From the NCBI RefSeq assembly GCF_020831365.1, contig NZ_JAJHPV010000010.1, positions 62,001 to 126,000 of the forward strand: DNA of 64,000 bases, written 5' to 3'. Below, in pieces: positions 44,703-53,401 of the stretch; the stretch's first letter is position 1; every line of letters begins with the position of its first letter. Under the pieces are notes generated by a model. The model did no database searches and was not told the origin of the DNA. It worked only from the letters and a program-made list of their open reading frames with translations. The stretch is from Massilia agrisoli. Lineage in GTDB: Bacteria > Pseudomonadota > Gammaproteobacteria > Burkholderiales > Burkholderiaceae_D. The position numbers were made by a program, and so were the translations under genes.

Positions 44703-45006
44703 TTGAGGCTCCTGTGTGTTTAGTTCGTTGCGTTGAGTGAACTATAGACAGGGGGCCACCGGTCAACTACCTGATTGCGATGAAATGCACTTTTGACGGA
44801 GTGAAGTGCGCAAATGCGCACTTTTGCTGATTGCGCGCGACGCATGTGCGGACCATTGCGGGAGTAGGGCGGAAGAGCGAAGCGTCATCCGCCGAATGCC
44901 GGCACCGACCGAACGCGTGGGCGCGCAGACGGCACGACGATTTCCCCGTCACCACACTCTGGCGTTAAGATGCGGCCTCCCACAGCCGAAAGCGCACAGC
45001 CAGCCG
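44703..45006. other. Intergenic region with one REP element
   Basis: Divergent spacer between the small exported protein and the 107-residue hypothetical gene. The only structure noticed is the GTAG-headed REP element at 44864-44894. Open frames crossing it lack translation signals. Confidence 0.5.
44864..44894 (+). repeat. GTAG-headed REP element (single)
   Basis: GTAGGGCGGAAGAGCGAAGC... ends CATCCGCCG; same GTAG head and GGCGGA/TCCGCC stem as at 22344 and 53305. Confidence 0.7.
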
Positions 45007-45330
45007 ATGACAAATATCCCCAAGTATCCCAAAGGACCGACCAGCATCCGCGCCCATGTGCTCGCCGTCCTGCTCTCGTCGGAGGACATGACCGGCTTCG
45101 AAAGCATCTTCGCCTATCGGAAGGCCTCTCTCGCCACCGTCATCCGGGCCTTGATCAGGAAGTACAACTGGCCAATCAAGCGTGAAGACTTCCCCACCAA
45201 CACCGCCGATGGCCGTGCCGCGTGGGCGACGGTTTATTCCCTGCCGCAGGAAGACATTGACGCTGCCTTCAAGCGTGGCGCGCAGGACTGGCTCGATGGC
45301 GTAAAGGCTGCAAGGAAAGCCCGGAAATAA
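45007..45330 (+). CDS. Hypothetical 107-residue basic protein
   Basis: Starts MTNIPKYPKGPTSIRAHVLA at 45007. The segment around RKASLATVIRALIRKYNWPI could be a helix-turn-helix followed by the wing-like KREDF, so a small DNA-binding role is possible. It ends in a Lys/Arg-rich helix. The frame is open upstream to 44806, but that part crosses the REP element. No ribosome binding site of note. Not recognised with certainty. Confidence 0.6.
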   Translation: MTNIPKYPKGPTSIRAHVLAVLLSSEDMTGFESIFAYRKASLATVIRALIRKYNWPIKREDFPTNTADGRAAWATVYSLPQEDIDAAFKRGAQDWLDGVKAARKARK

Positions 45331-45343
45331 GCATTCAAAGAAA

Positions 45344-45376
45344 ATGCCCCAACCGTTTGCACGGATGAGGCATTGT
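45344..45376. terminator. Weak hairpin between convergent genes
   Basis: AATGCC and GGCATT pair across about 20 bases between the hypothetical gene at 45007 and the convergent gene at 45380; a short A/T-rich flank follows on each side. It may act as a weak terminator. Confidence 0.35.
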
Positions 45377-45379
45377 TAA

Positions 45380-45808
45380 TCAGCGCTGGCGGTCGTTACT
45401 GCTCAGACTCCGTTCCCCCTGGCGCGATCCCGGTGGCCCGGTCGGCGACTCCTGCGAGCCAGCGTGCTGGTCCTGCTCCGCGCCGCCGTAGCCCGATTGC
45501 TGAGGCTCACCTTGCCGCGCCTCCTCGCCACGTGCGTGCATCCGCGCGCCTTGTTGGCGTGAACTCCAGCCCGACTGTTGGGACGCGGCGCCGCCGCGTT
45601 CGCCGGCCTCTGAGCCGCCAAACCCGCCTTGCTGCGAATCCGGGTTGCCGGTCTCAACGCCGGTGTTCCTGCCAGACTGCTCGTTGCCCCGACGAGGGCC
45701 CCCGCCTGGCGTCATCGATTGCTCGCTGCCTTCGGCGACCGGAATGGTTTTTCCCTTCCCGATACTGCGCGGCTGCTTGCCGCCTTGCTTCTTGTCCTTT
45801 GTATTCAT
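45380..45808 (-). CDS. Hypothetical Gly/Gln/Ser-rich disordered protein
   Basis: A 142-residue protein of low complexity with no hydrophobic segment. A basic start (MNTKDKKQGGKQPRS) is followed by Gly, Gln, Ser, Arg and Glu-rich sequence with many GG and SQQ/SGR steps. GGGGGCG lies before the ATG at 45808. The composition suggests an intrinsically disordered or stress-type protein. It could be a chance frame in GC-rich DNA, but start signals and the convergent layout favour a gene. Confidence 0.5.
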   Translation of the reverse strand: MNTKDKKQGGKQPRSIGKGKTIPVAEGSEQSMTPGGGPRRGNEQSGRNTGVETGNPDSQQGGFGGSEAGERGGAASQQSGWSSRQQGARMHARGEEARQGEPQQSGYGGAEQDQHAGSQESPTGPPGSRQGERSLSSNDRQR

Positions 45809-46064
45809 GTTTCGCCCCCCAATGACGGCGCAACCCGTGCGTCAACGACAGGAATCATGCGCGTGGGGTGAGGCACAATGAATCGGACAACTGGCCGATC
45901 AAATGTAGGAAGTTCCCCACTGTCGCGCAAACAACATCGACTGGCCACCAACCAGCTCAGCAGGTCAAGAATTATTGTTTGCAGAGGCTGCTGTGCCGCC
46001 AGCGCCGTTATGGCCGCCTGCGATCTCCTGTGGGAACAGGCTTGGCGCCAGATGGTGCCGAAAA
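45809..46064. other. Intergenic region without a recognised gene
   Basis: A plus-strand frame at 45878-46144 runs through the tRNA and is judged spurious. Nothing else supported is seen before the tRNA terminator. Confidence 0.5.
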
Positions 46065-46093
46065 CAAAAAGCCCAGCCGGTGAGGGCTGGGCT
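46065..46093 (-). terminator. Intrinsic terminator of tRNA-Thr
   Basis: On the minus strand AGCCCAGCC pairs with GGCTGGGCT and is followed by TTTTTGTTTT, 17 bases after the CCA end. Confidence 0.85.
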
Positions 46094-46109
46094 AAGTGCT
46101 TGATATTAG

Positions 46110-46185
<76 letters not shown>

Positions 46186-46213
46186 GAAACTTTTACTCGG
46201 CGCAGATTATAGC

Positions 46214-46726
46214 CTATTTGATCCGGGTAAGGGTTGGGCGGCCGCCTTTTTTGGGCGGGTCGGTGTTGTCGTCTGGATTTTGCGACAGCTCCGACGCTGC
46301 CATTTCCGGCGCCGCGCTTGGCACCGCCGACAATCCTGGGCTGGCCGATGCGGGCGAGGGCGCTGGCTCGGCTGCCGGCGCGCTGGCGGCCGGCGTGCGC
46401 GCTTCAGCCGCGGTGGCAGTCACTTCAAACGCCATGCCCTGGCCATTTTCGTTGGCGTAAATGGCCAGCACATTCTGGACCGGCACATAGATCTCGCGCG
46501 ATACCCCGCCAAAACGCGCGCGGAACTGGATCGCCTCGTTGTCCATTTTCAGGCCCGAAGTCGCGCCGTAACTGATGTTCAGCACGATCTCGCCCTTCTT
46601 GACGTATTCCATCGGCACCGTGGTGGCGGCGTCAACCTTGACGGCGAGGTAGGGCGTGAAGCCGCTATCGGTGCACCATTCGTAGATGGCGCGCAGCATG
46701 TAGGGCTTGGTTGAGATTTCAGACAT
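46214..46726 (-). CDS. sspB: ClpXP specificity-enhancing factor SspB
   Basis: A 170-residue adaptor that binds ssrA-tagged proteins and delivers them to ClpXP. The folded domain has KPYMLRAIYEWCTDSGFTP, VLNISYGATSGLKMDNE and RFGGVSREIYVP. A disordered Ala/Pro/Ser linker follows, and the C-terminal ClpX-docking peptide is KKGGRPTLTRIK. The start at 46726 (MSEISTKP) is used; the frame is open upstream to 46816, but that part is not like the family. It lies 90 bases after sspA on the same strand. Confidence 0.95.
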   Translation of the reverse strand: MSEISTKPYMLRAIYEWCTDSGFTPYLAVKVDAATTVPMEYVKKGEIVLNISYGATSGLKMDNEAIQFRARFGGVSREIYVPVQNVLAIYANENGQGMAFEVTATAAEARTPAASAPAAEPAPSPASASPGLSAVPSAAPEMAASELSQNPDDNTDPPKKGGRPTLTRIK

Positions 46727-46816
46727 GTGGTGTGGGAAAGGATACTTGACGCTACACGCCAGTGTACTGCGATTCGCCGCGAGGCGGCGCGAGCTGGCGT
46801 GTAGCGGGTGCTGCAA

Positions 46817-47428
46817 TTAACGGCGCATGACCTTTTCGGACGGGGTCAGCGCTTCGATGTAGGCAGGGCGCGAGAAGATGCGCTCGGCATACTTCATCAG
46901 CGGCGCTGCGGTCTTCGACAGTTCGATGCCGTAGTGGTCGAGGCGCCACAGCAGCGGTGCGATCGCCACGTCGAGCATCGAGAACTCGTCGCCCAGCATG
47001 TACTTGTTCTTCAGGAACAGCGGCGCGAGCGTGGTCAGGCGGTCGCGGATTTCTGCGCGGGCCTTGTCGTGGCTCTTGTCGTTGGCCTTGGCGCGCTCGC
47101 TTTCCAGCACGTGCACGTGGACGAACAGTTCTTTTTCGAAGTTGAACAGCATCAGACGTGCGCGTGCGCGCATCAGCGGGTCGGCCGGCATCAGCTGCGG
47201 ATGCGGGAAGCGCTCGTCGATGTATTCGTTGATGATGTTCGATTCGTACAGGATCAGTTCGCGTTCAACCAGGATAGGCACCTGGCCGTACGGGTTCATC
47301 GTCGAAATATCTTCCGGCTTGTTGAACAGGTCGACATCGCGCACTTCAAAATCCATGCCTTTTTCAAACAGGACCAGGCGGCAGCGTTGCGAGAATGGGC
47401 AGGTCGTGCCCGAGTAGAGAACCATCAT
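46817..47428 (-). CDS. sspA: Stringent starvation protein A (GST-fold)
   Basis: A 203-residue RNA-polymerase-associated protein with a glutathione-transferase fold: VLYSGTTCPFSQRCRLVLFE, then NPYGQVPILVE and YESNIINEYIDERFPHP. It supports transcription under starvation and acid stress. Placed after the bc1 complex genes and before sspB, the usual order in betaproteobacteria. Confidence 0.95.
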   Translation of the reverse strand: MMVLYSGTTCPFSQRCRLVLFEKGMDFEVRDVDLFNKPEDISTMNPYGQVPILVERELILYESNIINEYIDERFPHPQLMPADPLMRARARLMLFNFEKELFVHVHVLESERAKANDKSHDKARAEIRDRLTTLAPLFLKNKYMLGDEFSMLDVAIAPLLWRLDHYGIELSKTAAPLMKYAERIFSRPAYIEALTPSEKVMRR

Positions 47429-47486
47429 GTTTATAGTTCCTTAGAAACAAAGGGGTGAAACGACTAGCGGATCACCCCGGAAAATG

Positions 47487-47510
47487 ATTGCCCGCAAAAC
47501 TGCGGGCAAT
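47487..47510 (-). terminator. Hairpin after the petABC operon
   Basis: ATTGCCCGCA and TGCGGGCAAT form a 10-base stem with a 4-base loop; the minus strand continues with CATTTTCC, so the T-run is short. Confidence 0.65.
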
Positions 47511-47517
47511 GAACGAC

Positions 47518-48279
47518 TTACTTAACTTCTTTCCAGTACGACTTGGACAGCAGCCATGCCAGCAGGGCGAAGGTCGACATGAACAGCAGGACCCAGACGC
47601 CGAGGCGCTTGCGGGTGTTCTGTGCAGGTTCGGCCATCCAGCCCAGGTAAGCCACCAGGTCGGCGGTCGCGGCGTCGAACTCGGTCGCGCTCATCGAACC
47701 CGGGGTCACCTGCTCAAAACCGGCGAATTTGTGCACGGTCTTGCTTGGATCATGCGGATCTTTCTCATCAACCATCTTGACGGTGCGCACGCCTTGCTGC
47801 TGCCACATGACGTGTGGCATGGCAACGTTCGGCACCACCATGTTGTTCCAGCCAGTCGGACGGGTGTCGTCCTTGTAGAAGGTGCGCAGGTAGGTGTAGA
47901 GGTAGTCGCTGCCGGTGCCGGCCGGCGATGCTTTTGCACGCGCGATCACCGACAGGTCAGGCGGCACCACGCCGAACCATGCTTTCGCATCTTCCGGGCG
48001 CAGGGCCGTCGTCATCAGGGCGCCGACCTTGTCCTGCGAGAACAGCAGGTTGGCCTTGATCTGCTCTTCGGTCAGGCCGAGGTCGCGCAGGCGGTTGTAG
48101 CGCATCGACGAGGCCGAGTGGCAGTTCAGGCAGTAGTTGACGAACAGCTTGGCGCCATTCTGCAGCGACGTCAGGCTGGCGCGCTCCGGCGCCTTGTCGA
48201 GCGGATGGCCGCCCGAGGCTGCCAGTGCCAGGCCTGGCAGCAATGCCAGGATAGCGATCAGTTTCTTAGAAAAAATCAT
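47518..48279 (-). CDS. petC: Cytochrome c1 of the bc1 complex
   Basis: A 253-residue exported cytochrome subunit. The signal peptide ends near LALAASG. Haem-binding motif NYCLNCHS is near residue 51, the axial Met is probably in NVAMPHVMW, and the C-terminal membrane anchor is LGVWVLLFMSTFALLAWLL. It carries electrons from the Rieske protein to soluble cytochrome c. Third gene of petA-petB-petC. Confidence 0.96.
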   Translation of the reverse strand: MIFSKKLIAILALLPGLALAASGGHPLDKAPERASLTSLQNGAKLFVNYCLNCHSASSMRYNRLRDLGLTEEQIKANLLFSQDKVGALMTTALRPEDAKAWFGVVPPDLSVIARAKASPAGTGSDYLYTYLRTFYKDDTRPTGWNNMVVPNVAMPHVMWQQQGVRTVKMVDEKDPHDPSKTVHKFAGFEQVTPGSMSATEFDAATADLVAYLGWMAEPAQNTRKRLGVWVLLFMSTFALLAWLLSKSYWKEVK

Positions 48280-48313
48280 GTAATGTCCTTTGCGCTTTCT
48301 GTGATGTCGTCAA

Positions 48314-49723
48314 TTAATGCGGGTGGAACGTCACACGAGCAGGCACTTTCTTGAACGTGCCCATCGAGCTCCACCATGGCATCAGCAGGAAGAAGCTGAA
48401 GTACAGCAGCGTGCACACTTGCGAGATCAGCGTGAAGATATCGGTCGGCAGCTGGGTACCGAGGTAGCCCAGGATCACGAACGAGATACCAAACACGATG
48501 TACACATACTTGTGCCAGTCAGGACGGTAGCGGATCGATTTGACCGGCGAGTGGTCCAGCCACGGCAGTGCCGCGATGATCATCACCGACGAACCGAACA
48601 GGACAACACCCCAGAACTTCGCGTCCAGCACCGCTGGCAGCATGCCGATGATCGCGACCAGCGCAACCACGGCGATGATGGCCTTGGTCTTGAACGACAG
48701 GCGCGATTTGAGCCAGATAAACACGACGTAAGCAGCCACGGCGGCCATCAGCACGTACATGAAGTCGGCGGTCGTTGCGCGCAGTACCGAGTAGAACGGG
48801 GTGAAGTACCAGGTCGGTGCGATGTGCGCCGGGGTCTTCAGCGAGTCAGCCGGGATGAAGTTGTTGTACTCGAGGAAGTAACCGCCCATCTCAGGCGCGA
48901 AGAACACGACCGCGCTGAAGATCGTCAGGAACACCGACACGCCGAACAGGTCATGCACGGTGTAGTAAGGGTGCGATGGAATGCCGTCGACCGGATGGCC
49001 GTCAGGACCCAGGTTTTCCTTGATTTCGATACCATCAGGATTGTTCGAGCCAACTTCGTGCAGCGCGATCAGGTGGGCAGCAACCAGGCCCAGCAGGACC
49101 AGCGGGATCGCGATCACGTGGAAGGCGAAGAAGCGGTTCAGGGTAGCATCGGAAACAACGTAGTCGCCGCGGATCCACAGCGACAGGTCAGGGCCGATCA
49201 GCGGGATGGCGCCGAACAGGTTGACAATCACTTGTGCGCCCCAGTACGACATCTGGCCCCATGGCAGCAGGTAGCCGAAGAAGGCTTCCGCCATCAGCAT
49301 CAGGAAGATCGCGAAGCCGAACAGCCAGACCAGTTCACGTGGCTTGCGGTACGAACCGTACAGCAGGCCGCGGGTCATGTGCAGGTAGACGATGATGAAG
49401 AACGCCGACGCGCCGGTCGAGTGCATGTAGCGCACCAGCCAGCCCCACGGCACTTCGCGCATGATGTACTCGACCGAGCCGAAGGCCAGGTTGGCGTCAG
49501 GCTTGTAGTGCATCGTCAGGAAGATACCGGTGACGATCTGCAGCACCAGCACCAGCATGGCCAGCGAGCCGAAGATGTACCAGAAGTTGAAGTTTTTCGG
49601 AGCGTAGTACTTGCCCCACTGGTCGTTCCACAGCTTGGTCAGCGGGAAGCGGTCATCCACCCAGCCCAGTGCTTTTTCAGCCGCTGGTGCATCGGCAGGG
49701 AATTTCGTCTCTTTAAAAGCCAT
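48314..49723 (-). CDS. petB: Cytochrome b of the bc1 complex
   Basis: A 469-residue integral membrane subunit with eight or more helices and the two haem b His pairs (in RYMHSTGASAFFIIVYLHM and FFAFHVIAIPLVLLGLVAAH). GGVNLFG-type Qi residues lie in between. The Qo-site motif reads PTWY instead of PEWY, a kind of change seen in proteobacterial branches. Oxidises ubiquinol in the inner membrane. Two bases separate it from petA. Confidence 0.96.
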   Translation of the reverse strand: MAFKETKFPADAPAAEKALGWVDDRFPLTKLWNDQWGKYYAPKNFNFWYIFGSLAMLVLVLQIVTGIFLTMHYKPDANLAFGSVEYIMREVPWGWLVRYMHSTGASAFFIIVYLHMTRGLLYGSYRKPRELVWLFGFAIFLMLMAEAFFGYLLPWGQMSYWGAQVIVNLFGAIPLIGPDLSLWIRGDYVVSDATLNRFFAFHVIAIPLVLLGLVAAHLIALHEVGSNNPDGIEIKENLGPDGHPVDGIPSHPYYTVHDLFGVSVFLTIFSAVVFFAPEMGGYFLEYNNFIPADSLKTPAHIAPTWYFTPFYSVLRATTADFMYVLMAAVAAYVVFIWLKSRLSFKTKAIIAVVALVAIIGMLPAVLDAKFWGVVLFGSSVMIIAALPWLDHSPVKSIRYRPDWHKYVYIVFGISFVILGYLGTQLPTDIFTLISQVCTLLYFSFFLLMPWWSSMGTFKKVPARVTFHPH

Positions 49724-49725
49724 GA

Positions 49726-50331
49726 TTATGCGTCGCCTTTCGCGTCTTTACCGATGATCAGCTTGTCGCCGACGAACATGTGGCGCGGTACTTCCAGGTT
49801 GTCCGGTGCAGGCTTGTTCTTGAACACGCGGCCGGCCAGGTCGAAGGTCGAACCGTGGCATGGGCAGATGAAACCGCCCGCCCAGTTGTCCGGCAGGCTA
49901 GGCTGTGGGCCTTCGGTGAACTTGGAGGTTGGCGAGCAGCCCAGATGCGAGCAGATGCCGACAGCAACCAGGATTTCTGGCTGGATCGAGCGGTGCTGGT
50001 TGCGTGCGTACTCAGGGGTCAGTGCGTCCGGGGTGCGTTCCGAGTTCGGGTCCGCCAGTTCGCCTTCGGTCTTCTTCAGCGACGCGACCATTTCTGGCGA
50101 GCGCTTCAGGATCCAGACCGGCTTGCCGCGCCATTCCACGGTTTGCATTTCGCCAGGCTGCATGCCGGCCACGTCTACCTCTACCGGCGCACCGGCGGCT
50201 TTCGCACGTTCCGACGGCTGGAATGTGCTTACCAAGGCTCCCGCCGTGGCTAAACCGACAACACCGCCCGCCGCGCACGTAGCGACGAGCACGCCGCGTC
50301 GGCCCGGATCGACCTGCTTTTCGTTACTCAT
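49726..50331 (-). CDS. petA: Rieske iron-sulfur subunit of the bc1 complex
   Basis: A 201-residue Rieske protein. A twin-arginine-type N-terminus (GRRGVLVATCAAGGVVG) acts as export signal and anchor. Cluster ligands are in CSHLGCSP and CPCHGSTFD. First gene of the operon; promoter candidate at 50397-50425. Confidence 0.96.
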   Translation of the reverse strand: MSNEKQVDPGRRGVLVATCAAGGVVGLATAGALVSTFQPSERAKAAGAPVEVDVAGMQPGEMQTVEWRGKPVWILKRSPEMVASLKKTEGELADPNSERTPDALTPEYARNQHRSIQPEILVAVGICSHLGCSPTSKFTEGPQPSLPDNWAGGFICPCHGSTFDLAGRVFKNKPAPDNLEVPRHMFVGDKLIIGKDAKGDA

Positions 50332-50396
50332 ACCAACCCCAATCAGTCAAAATTCGAATCTTATAAAAAGCTACTTGGAACTTCTAGCAACCTTAA

Positions 50397-50425
50397 ATTA
50401 TAAGGGAAGCGGCAGGCGAATTGAA
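50397..50425 (-). promoter_or_regulatory. Candidate sigma-70 promoter of petABC
   Basis: On the minus strand a perfect TATAAT (50397-50402) lies 17 bases after TTCAAT (50420-50425), about 66 bases before petA. Confidence 0.5.
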
Positions 50426-50540
50426 GAAAAAAAGCGCGCTCGACGGGTCGACAGGCTCGGTTAGCGCCGTTTTGACTGCAAATATAGACAGAAATCCCGC
50501 ATTTTCACGTAAAACGCCTGCTGACCTCCTTGGCAGCTAT

Positions 50541-50568
50541 TTCACAGCCGGACCGGGCGATGTATTAT
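50541..50568 (+). promoter_or_regulatory. Candidate promoter of mscL
   Basis: TTCACA (50541-50546) and TATTAT (50563-50568), spacing 16 bases, 37 bases before the mscL start. Confidence 0.5.
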
Positions 50569-50572
50569 CGAC

Positions 50573-50588
50573 ATGTGAATTTTCACAT
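50573..50588. promoter_or_regulatory. Perfect inverted repeat at the expected mscL transcription start
   Basis: ATGTGAA-TT-TTCACAT begins 5 bases after the candidate -10 box and precedes the ribosome binding site AGGGAG. It could bind a regulator or form a 5' hairpin in the mRNA. Confidence 0.45.
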
Positions 50589-50604
50589 TCCAGGGAGCTA
50601 AAAA

Positions 50605-51033
50605 ATGTCGATGATGAGCGAGTTCAAGCTGTTTGCAATGAAGGGGAATGTGGTCGACCTGGCAGTTGGCGTGATCATCGGCAGCGCATTCGCGAAAATT
50701 GTCGACTCGCTGGTGCAGGACATCATCATGCCGCCGATCGGCCGGCTGATCGGCGGCCTCGATTTTGCCAATTACTACCTGCCCCTGAACGGCCAGAGCA
50801 TGGACCTGACCCTGGCTGAAGCCAAGAAGCTCGGCGCGGTCATCGCTTACGGTAACTTCCTCACGGTGCTGCTGAACTTCGTCATTCTCGCGTTCATCAT
50901 CTTCCAGATGATCCGCATGATGAACCGGCTGCGCGCTCCCGAGCCGGCTGCCACCGCGGCAGAAGTCGAAGAAGTCCTGCTGCTGCGCGAGATTCGCGAT
51001 TCCCTGAAACCATCGGCCCGCACCACTATCTAA
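50605..51033 (+). CDS. mscL: Large-conductance mechanosensitive channel MscL
   Basis: A 142-residue channel subunit. The conserved N-terminal helix and first transmembrane segment are clear ([38 protein letters not shown]), then a periplasmic loop, a second helix ([19 protein letters not shown]) and a charged C-terminal bundle helix ([10 protein letters not shown]). It opens on hypo-osmotic shock. Good AGGGAG ribosome binding site. Confidence 0.97.
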   Translation: MSMMSEFKLFAMKGNVVDLAVGVIIGSAFAKIVDSLVQDIIMPPIGRLIGGLDFANYYLPLNGQSMDLTLAEAKKLGAVIAYGNFLTVLLNFVILAFIIFQMIRMMNRLRAPEPAATAAEVEEVLLLREIRDSLKPSARTTI

Positions 51034-51054
51034 CCGGCAAAGAGGCGGTATCCG

Positions 51055-52200
51055 ATGCGTCGAATCTGGTTGTTGTTTGCACAGGCTGTCACGGTCGCGC
51101 TGGCCGTGTATTTCGTGGTGGCCACCATGCGTCCGGACTGGATCGGGCGCAGCGGCATTGGCACGCGGGTGCAGACAGTTGCCGACACAGCGTCGGTGCT
51201 GCAGGCGCCGGCCATGCCGGCATCGGGCAGCTACCGCAAGGCGGCGGAACGGGCGATGCCGGCGGTGGTCAACATCCTGACCACCAAGGCGCTGCGCCAG
51301 AACCACCCCTTAATGCGCGACCCGTTCTTCCGGCGCTTCTTCGGCGACCGCCTGCCTGAAGATGAGCCGGCGAGCAGCCTGGGCTCAGGGGTCATCGTCA
51401 GTCCTGACGGCTATATCCTGACCAATAACCACGTCATCGAAGCGGCCGACGAAATCCAGGTGGTGCTGGCCGACGGCCGCAAGGCTGCCGCGCGCCTCGT
51501 CGGCACCGACCCTGAAACCGACCTGGCGGTCATCCGCATCGAGGCCGACGACCTGCCGGTGATGGTGCTCGGACACGCCGAGCAAGCCAAGGTCGGCGAC
51601 GTGGTGCTGGCGATCGGCAACCCGTTCGGGGTAGGGCAGACAGTGACGATGGGCATCGTCTCTGCCGTGGGACGCAACAACCTGAACATCAACCAGTTCG
51701 AAAACTTCATCCAGACCGACGCCGCGATCAACTTTGGCAACTCGGGCGGGGCGCTGGTCGACACCAACGGCAACCTGCTCGGCATTAACACGGCGATTTA
51801 CTCGCAGACCGGCGGATCGGTCGGCATCGGCTTCGCCATTCCCGTGAGCACCGCCAAGGACGTGATGGAATCGATCATCAAGACCGGCCAGGTGGTGCGC
51901 GGCTGGATCGGCATCGAATCGCAGGACATCACCCCCGAACTGGCCGCCAGCTTCGGCCTCGCGCGCGACAGCGGCGCCATCATCGCCGGCGTCGTACGGG
52001 GCGGGCCCGCCGACCGGGCCGGTATCAAGCCTGGCGACATCTTGCTGGGCGTGGAAGGCAAGCCGGTGGCGACGACGGCCGACATGTTGAACATGATTGC
52101 CCAGCTCGCTCCCGGACAGAAGGCTAAAATGACGGTGATGCGCAAGGACCGCGAAGCGACCGTGAACGTGACGGTCGGCCAACGCCCGCGTGCGCAATAA
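51055..52200 (+). CDS. HtrA/DegS-type S1C serine protease with one PDZ domain
   Basis: A 381-residue envelope protease with an N-terminal membrane anchor (LLFAQAVTVALAVYFVV). The catalytic triad is visible: His in TNNHVIEAAD (about residue 126), Asp in PETDLAVIRI (about 156), Ser in NFGNSGGALVD (about 230). A single PDZ domain follows from about residue 285 (GWIGIESQDITPELAASF, GGPADRAGIKPGDIL). A single PDZ plus anchor fits DegS/AlgW-like regulators of sigma-E signalling more than DegP. The gene lies 21 bases after mscL. Confidence 0.93.
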   Translation: MRRIWLLFAQAVTVALAVYFVVATMRPDWIGRSGIGTRVQTVADTASVLQAPAMPASGSYRKAAERAMPAVVNILTTKALRQNHPLMRDPFFRRFFGDRLPEDEPASSLGSGVIVSPDGYILTNNHVIEAADEIQVVLADGRKAAARLVGTDPETDLAVIRIEADDLPVMVLGHAEQAKVGDVVLAIGNPFGVGQTVTMGIVSAVGRNNLNINQFENFIQTDAAINFGNSGGALVDTNGNLLGINTAIYSQTGGSVGIGFAIPVSTAKDVMESIIKTGQVVRGWIGIESQDITPELAASFGLARDSGAIIAGVVRGGPADRAGIKPGDILLGVEGKPVATTADMLNMIAQLAPGQKAKMTVMRKDREATVNVTVGQRPRAQ

Positions 52201-52228
52201 TCCCTCTTTTATCTTTTCCGGACCGACG

Positions 52229-52918
52229 ATGCACCTGCGCGACCTGACGCAATTCCTTACCGAACTGAGCGAAAACAACAACCGTCCCTGGTTCATCATG
52301 AACAAGCCGCGCTACGACATCTTGCGCGCGGAATTCCTCGATGTCGTCACCGAGCTGATACGCGAGCTGGGCAAGTTCGACCCGCTCGTGGCCGACTGCA
52401 ACCCGAAGAAAGCGATGTTCCGGATCAACCGCGACATCCGCTTCTCGAACGACCGCAGCCCGTACAAAACCCGTTTCTCGGCCGGCATCACGCCCAACGA
52501 CAAGCGCCGGCCCAGCGCCGGCGGCGGCTCGACCTACTACTTCCAGATCGATGGCGACGGCACCCTGGGCTTCGGCGTGGGCGAATACCTGCCGCCGCCG
52601 GACCGCCTGCGCGCCATCCGCGAAAACGTGGTCAACGATGCGACAGGTTTTGCCAAATTGCTGAAGAATAAACAACTGCGCGCCACCTACCGCGACCTGC
52701 TGGAAGAAGACAAGCTGCAACGCCCGCCGAAAGGCTTCGACCCGGCGCACCCGCACGTCGACTACCTGAAGCTGAAGAGCTTTTTCCTGTGGACGGAGGT
52801 GAAGCTGGAGCTGAACGCACCTGGCAAGCTGGTGCCCCAGCTGGCACGCGGATTCAAGGATGCCTCCCCGCTCGTGCACTGGCTGCGCAGCGTGGAGCTT
52901 GCAACGGAAACGGACTGA
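52229..52918 (+). CDS. DUF2461 family protein
   Basis: A 229-residue soluble protein with the DUF2461 pattern: LTELSENNNRPWFIMNKPRY, then RINRDIRFSNDRSPYKTRF and GVGEYLPPPDRLRAIREN. Biochemical function is unknown. The ATG at 52229 is used; the frame is open back to 52190, overlapping the protease stop. It is followed 11 bases later by the cupin gene. Confidence 0.88.
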   Translation: MHLRDLTQFLTELSENNNRPWFIMNKPRYDILRAEFLDVVTELIRELGKFDPLVADCNPKKAMFRINRDIRFSNDRSPYKTRFSAGITPNDKRRPSAGGGSTYYFQIDGDGTLGFGVGEYLPPPDRLRAIRENVVNDATGFAKLLKNKQLRATYRDLLEEDKLQRPPKGFDPAHPHVDYLKLKSFFLWTEVKLELNAPGKLVPQLARGFKDASPLVHWLRSVELATETD

Positions 52919-52929
52919 CAGGAGCAAAC

Positions 52930-53289
52930 ATGGCTTTACAACACGCCGCCTCGGGCGAGCGCATTCCGCTGCAGCGGGGCGATGACGACATTGCCTATTT
53001 CACCTCGGTGGCGCTGGCCAAGACCGACAACATGGAATTGATCAGGCTGGTGCTGCCGAAAGAGCGCGCGATGCCCGAGCACATGGTCGAGGGTGAAATC
53101 ACGCTGCAATGCCTGGAAGGCGAAATCGTCTGCAAGGCACACGGAGGCAATACCGTGCTCAAGCCGGGCGAGATGGTGTTCTTGCTGGGTGGGGTGCCGC
53201 ATGCGGTGCAGGCGAATGTCGATTCGGTGGCCTTGCTGACGATTTTGCTGAAGAACGGGTCGACGGAATCGAAAGTATTCAATCCCTAA
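52930..53289 (+). CDS. Small cupin-domain protein
   Basis: A 119-residue single cupin barrel with MPEHMVEGEITLQCLEGEI and LKPGEMVFLLGGVPHAV, the two cupin motifs. Motif 1 has only one clear His and the second motif one His, so metal binding may be partial. AGGAG lies before the ATG. Possibly a sugar- or metabolite-binding or detoxifying protein; not more specific. Confidence 0.88.
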   Translation: MALQHAASGERIPLQRGDDDIAYFTSVALAKTDNMELIRLVLPKERAMPEHMVEGEITLQCLEGEIVCKAHGGNTVLKPGEMVFLLGGVPHAVQANVDSVALLTILLKNGSTESKVFNP

Positions 53290-53304
53290 TTGCACCGCCA
53301 TCAG

Positions 53305-53393
53305 GTAGGGCGGATGAGCGCGCCGCGCGCATCCGCGTGCTGGCGTCGCGTTGACGCCCAATCGGCGGATGCGCGCTGCGCCCTGATCCGCCG
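53305..53393. repeat. Inverted pair of GTAG-headed REP elements
   Basis: Left copy 53305-53336 (GTAGGGCGGATGAGCG... ATCCGCG) and right inverted copy 53363-53393 (reverse complement CGGCGGATCAGGGCGCAGC...). They lie between the convergent cupin and gpsA genes and can fold into one long hairpin. Confidence 0.7.
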
Positions 53394-53401
53394 TCCGATA
53401 T

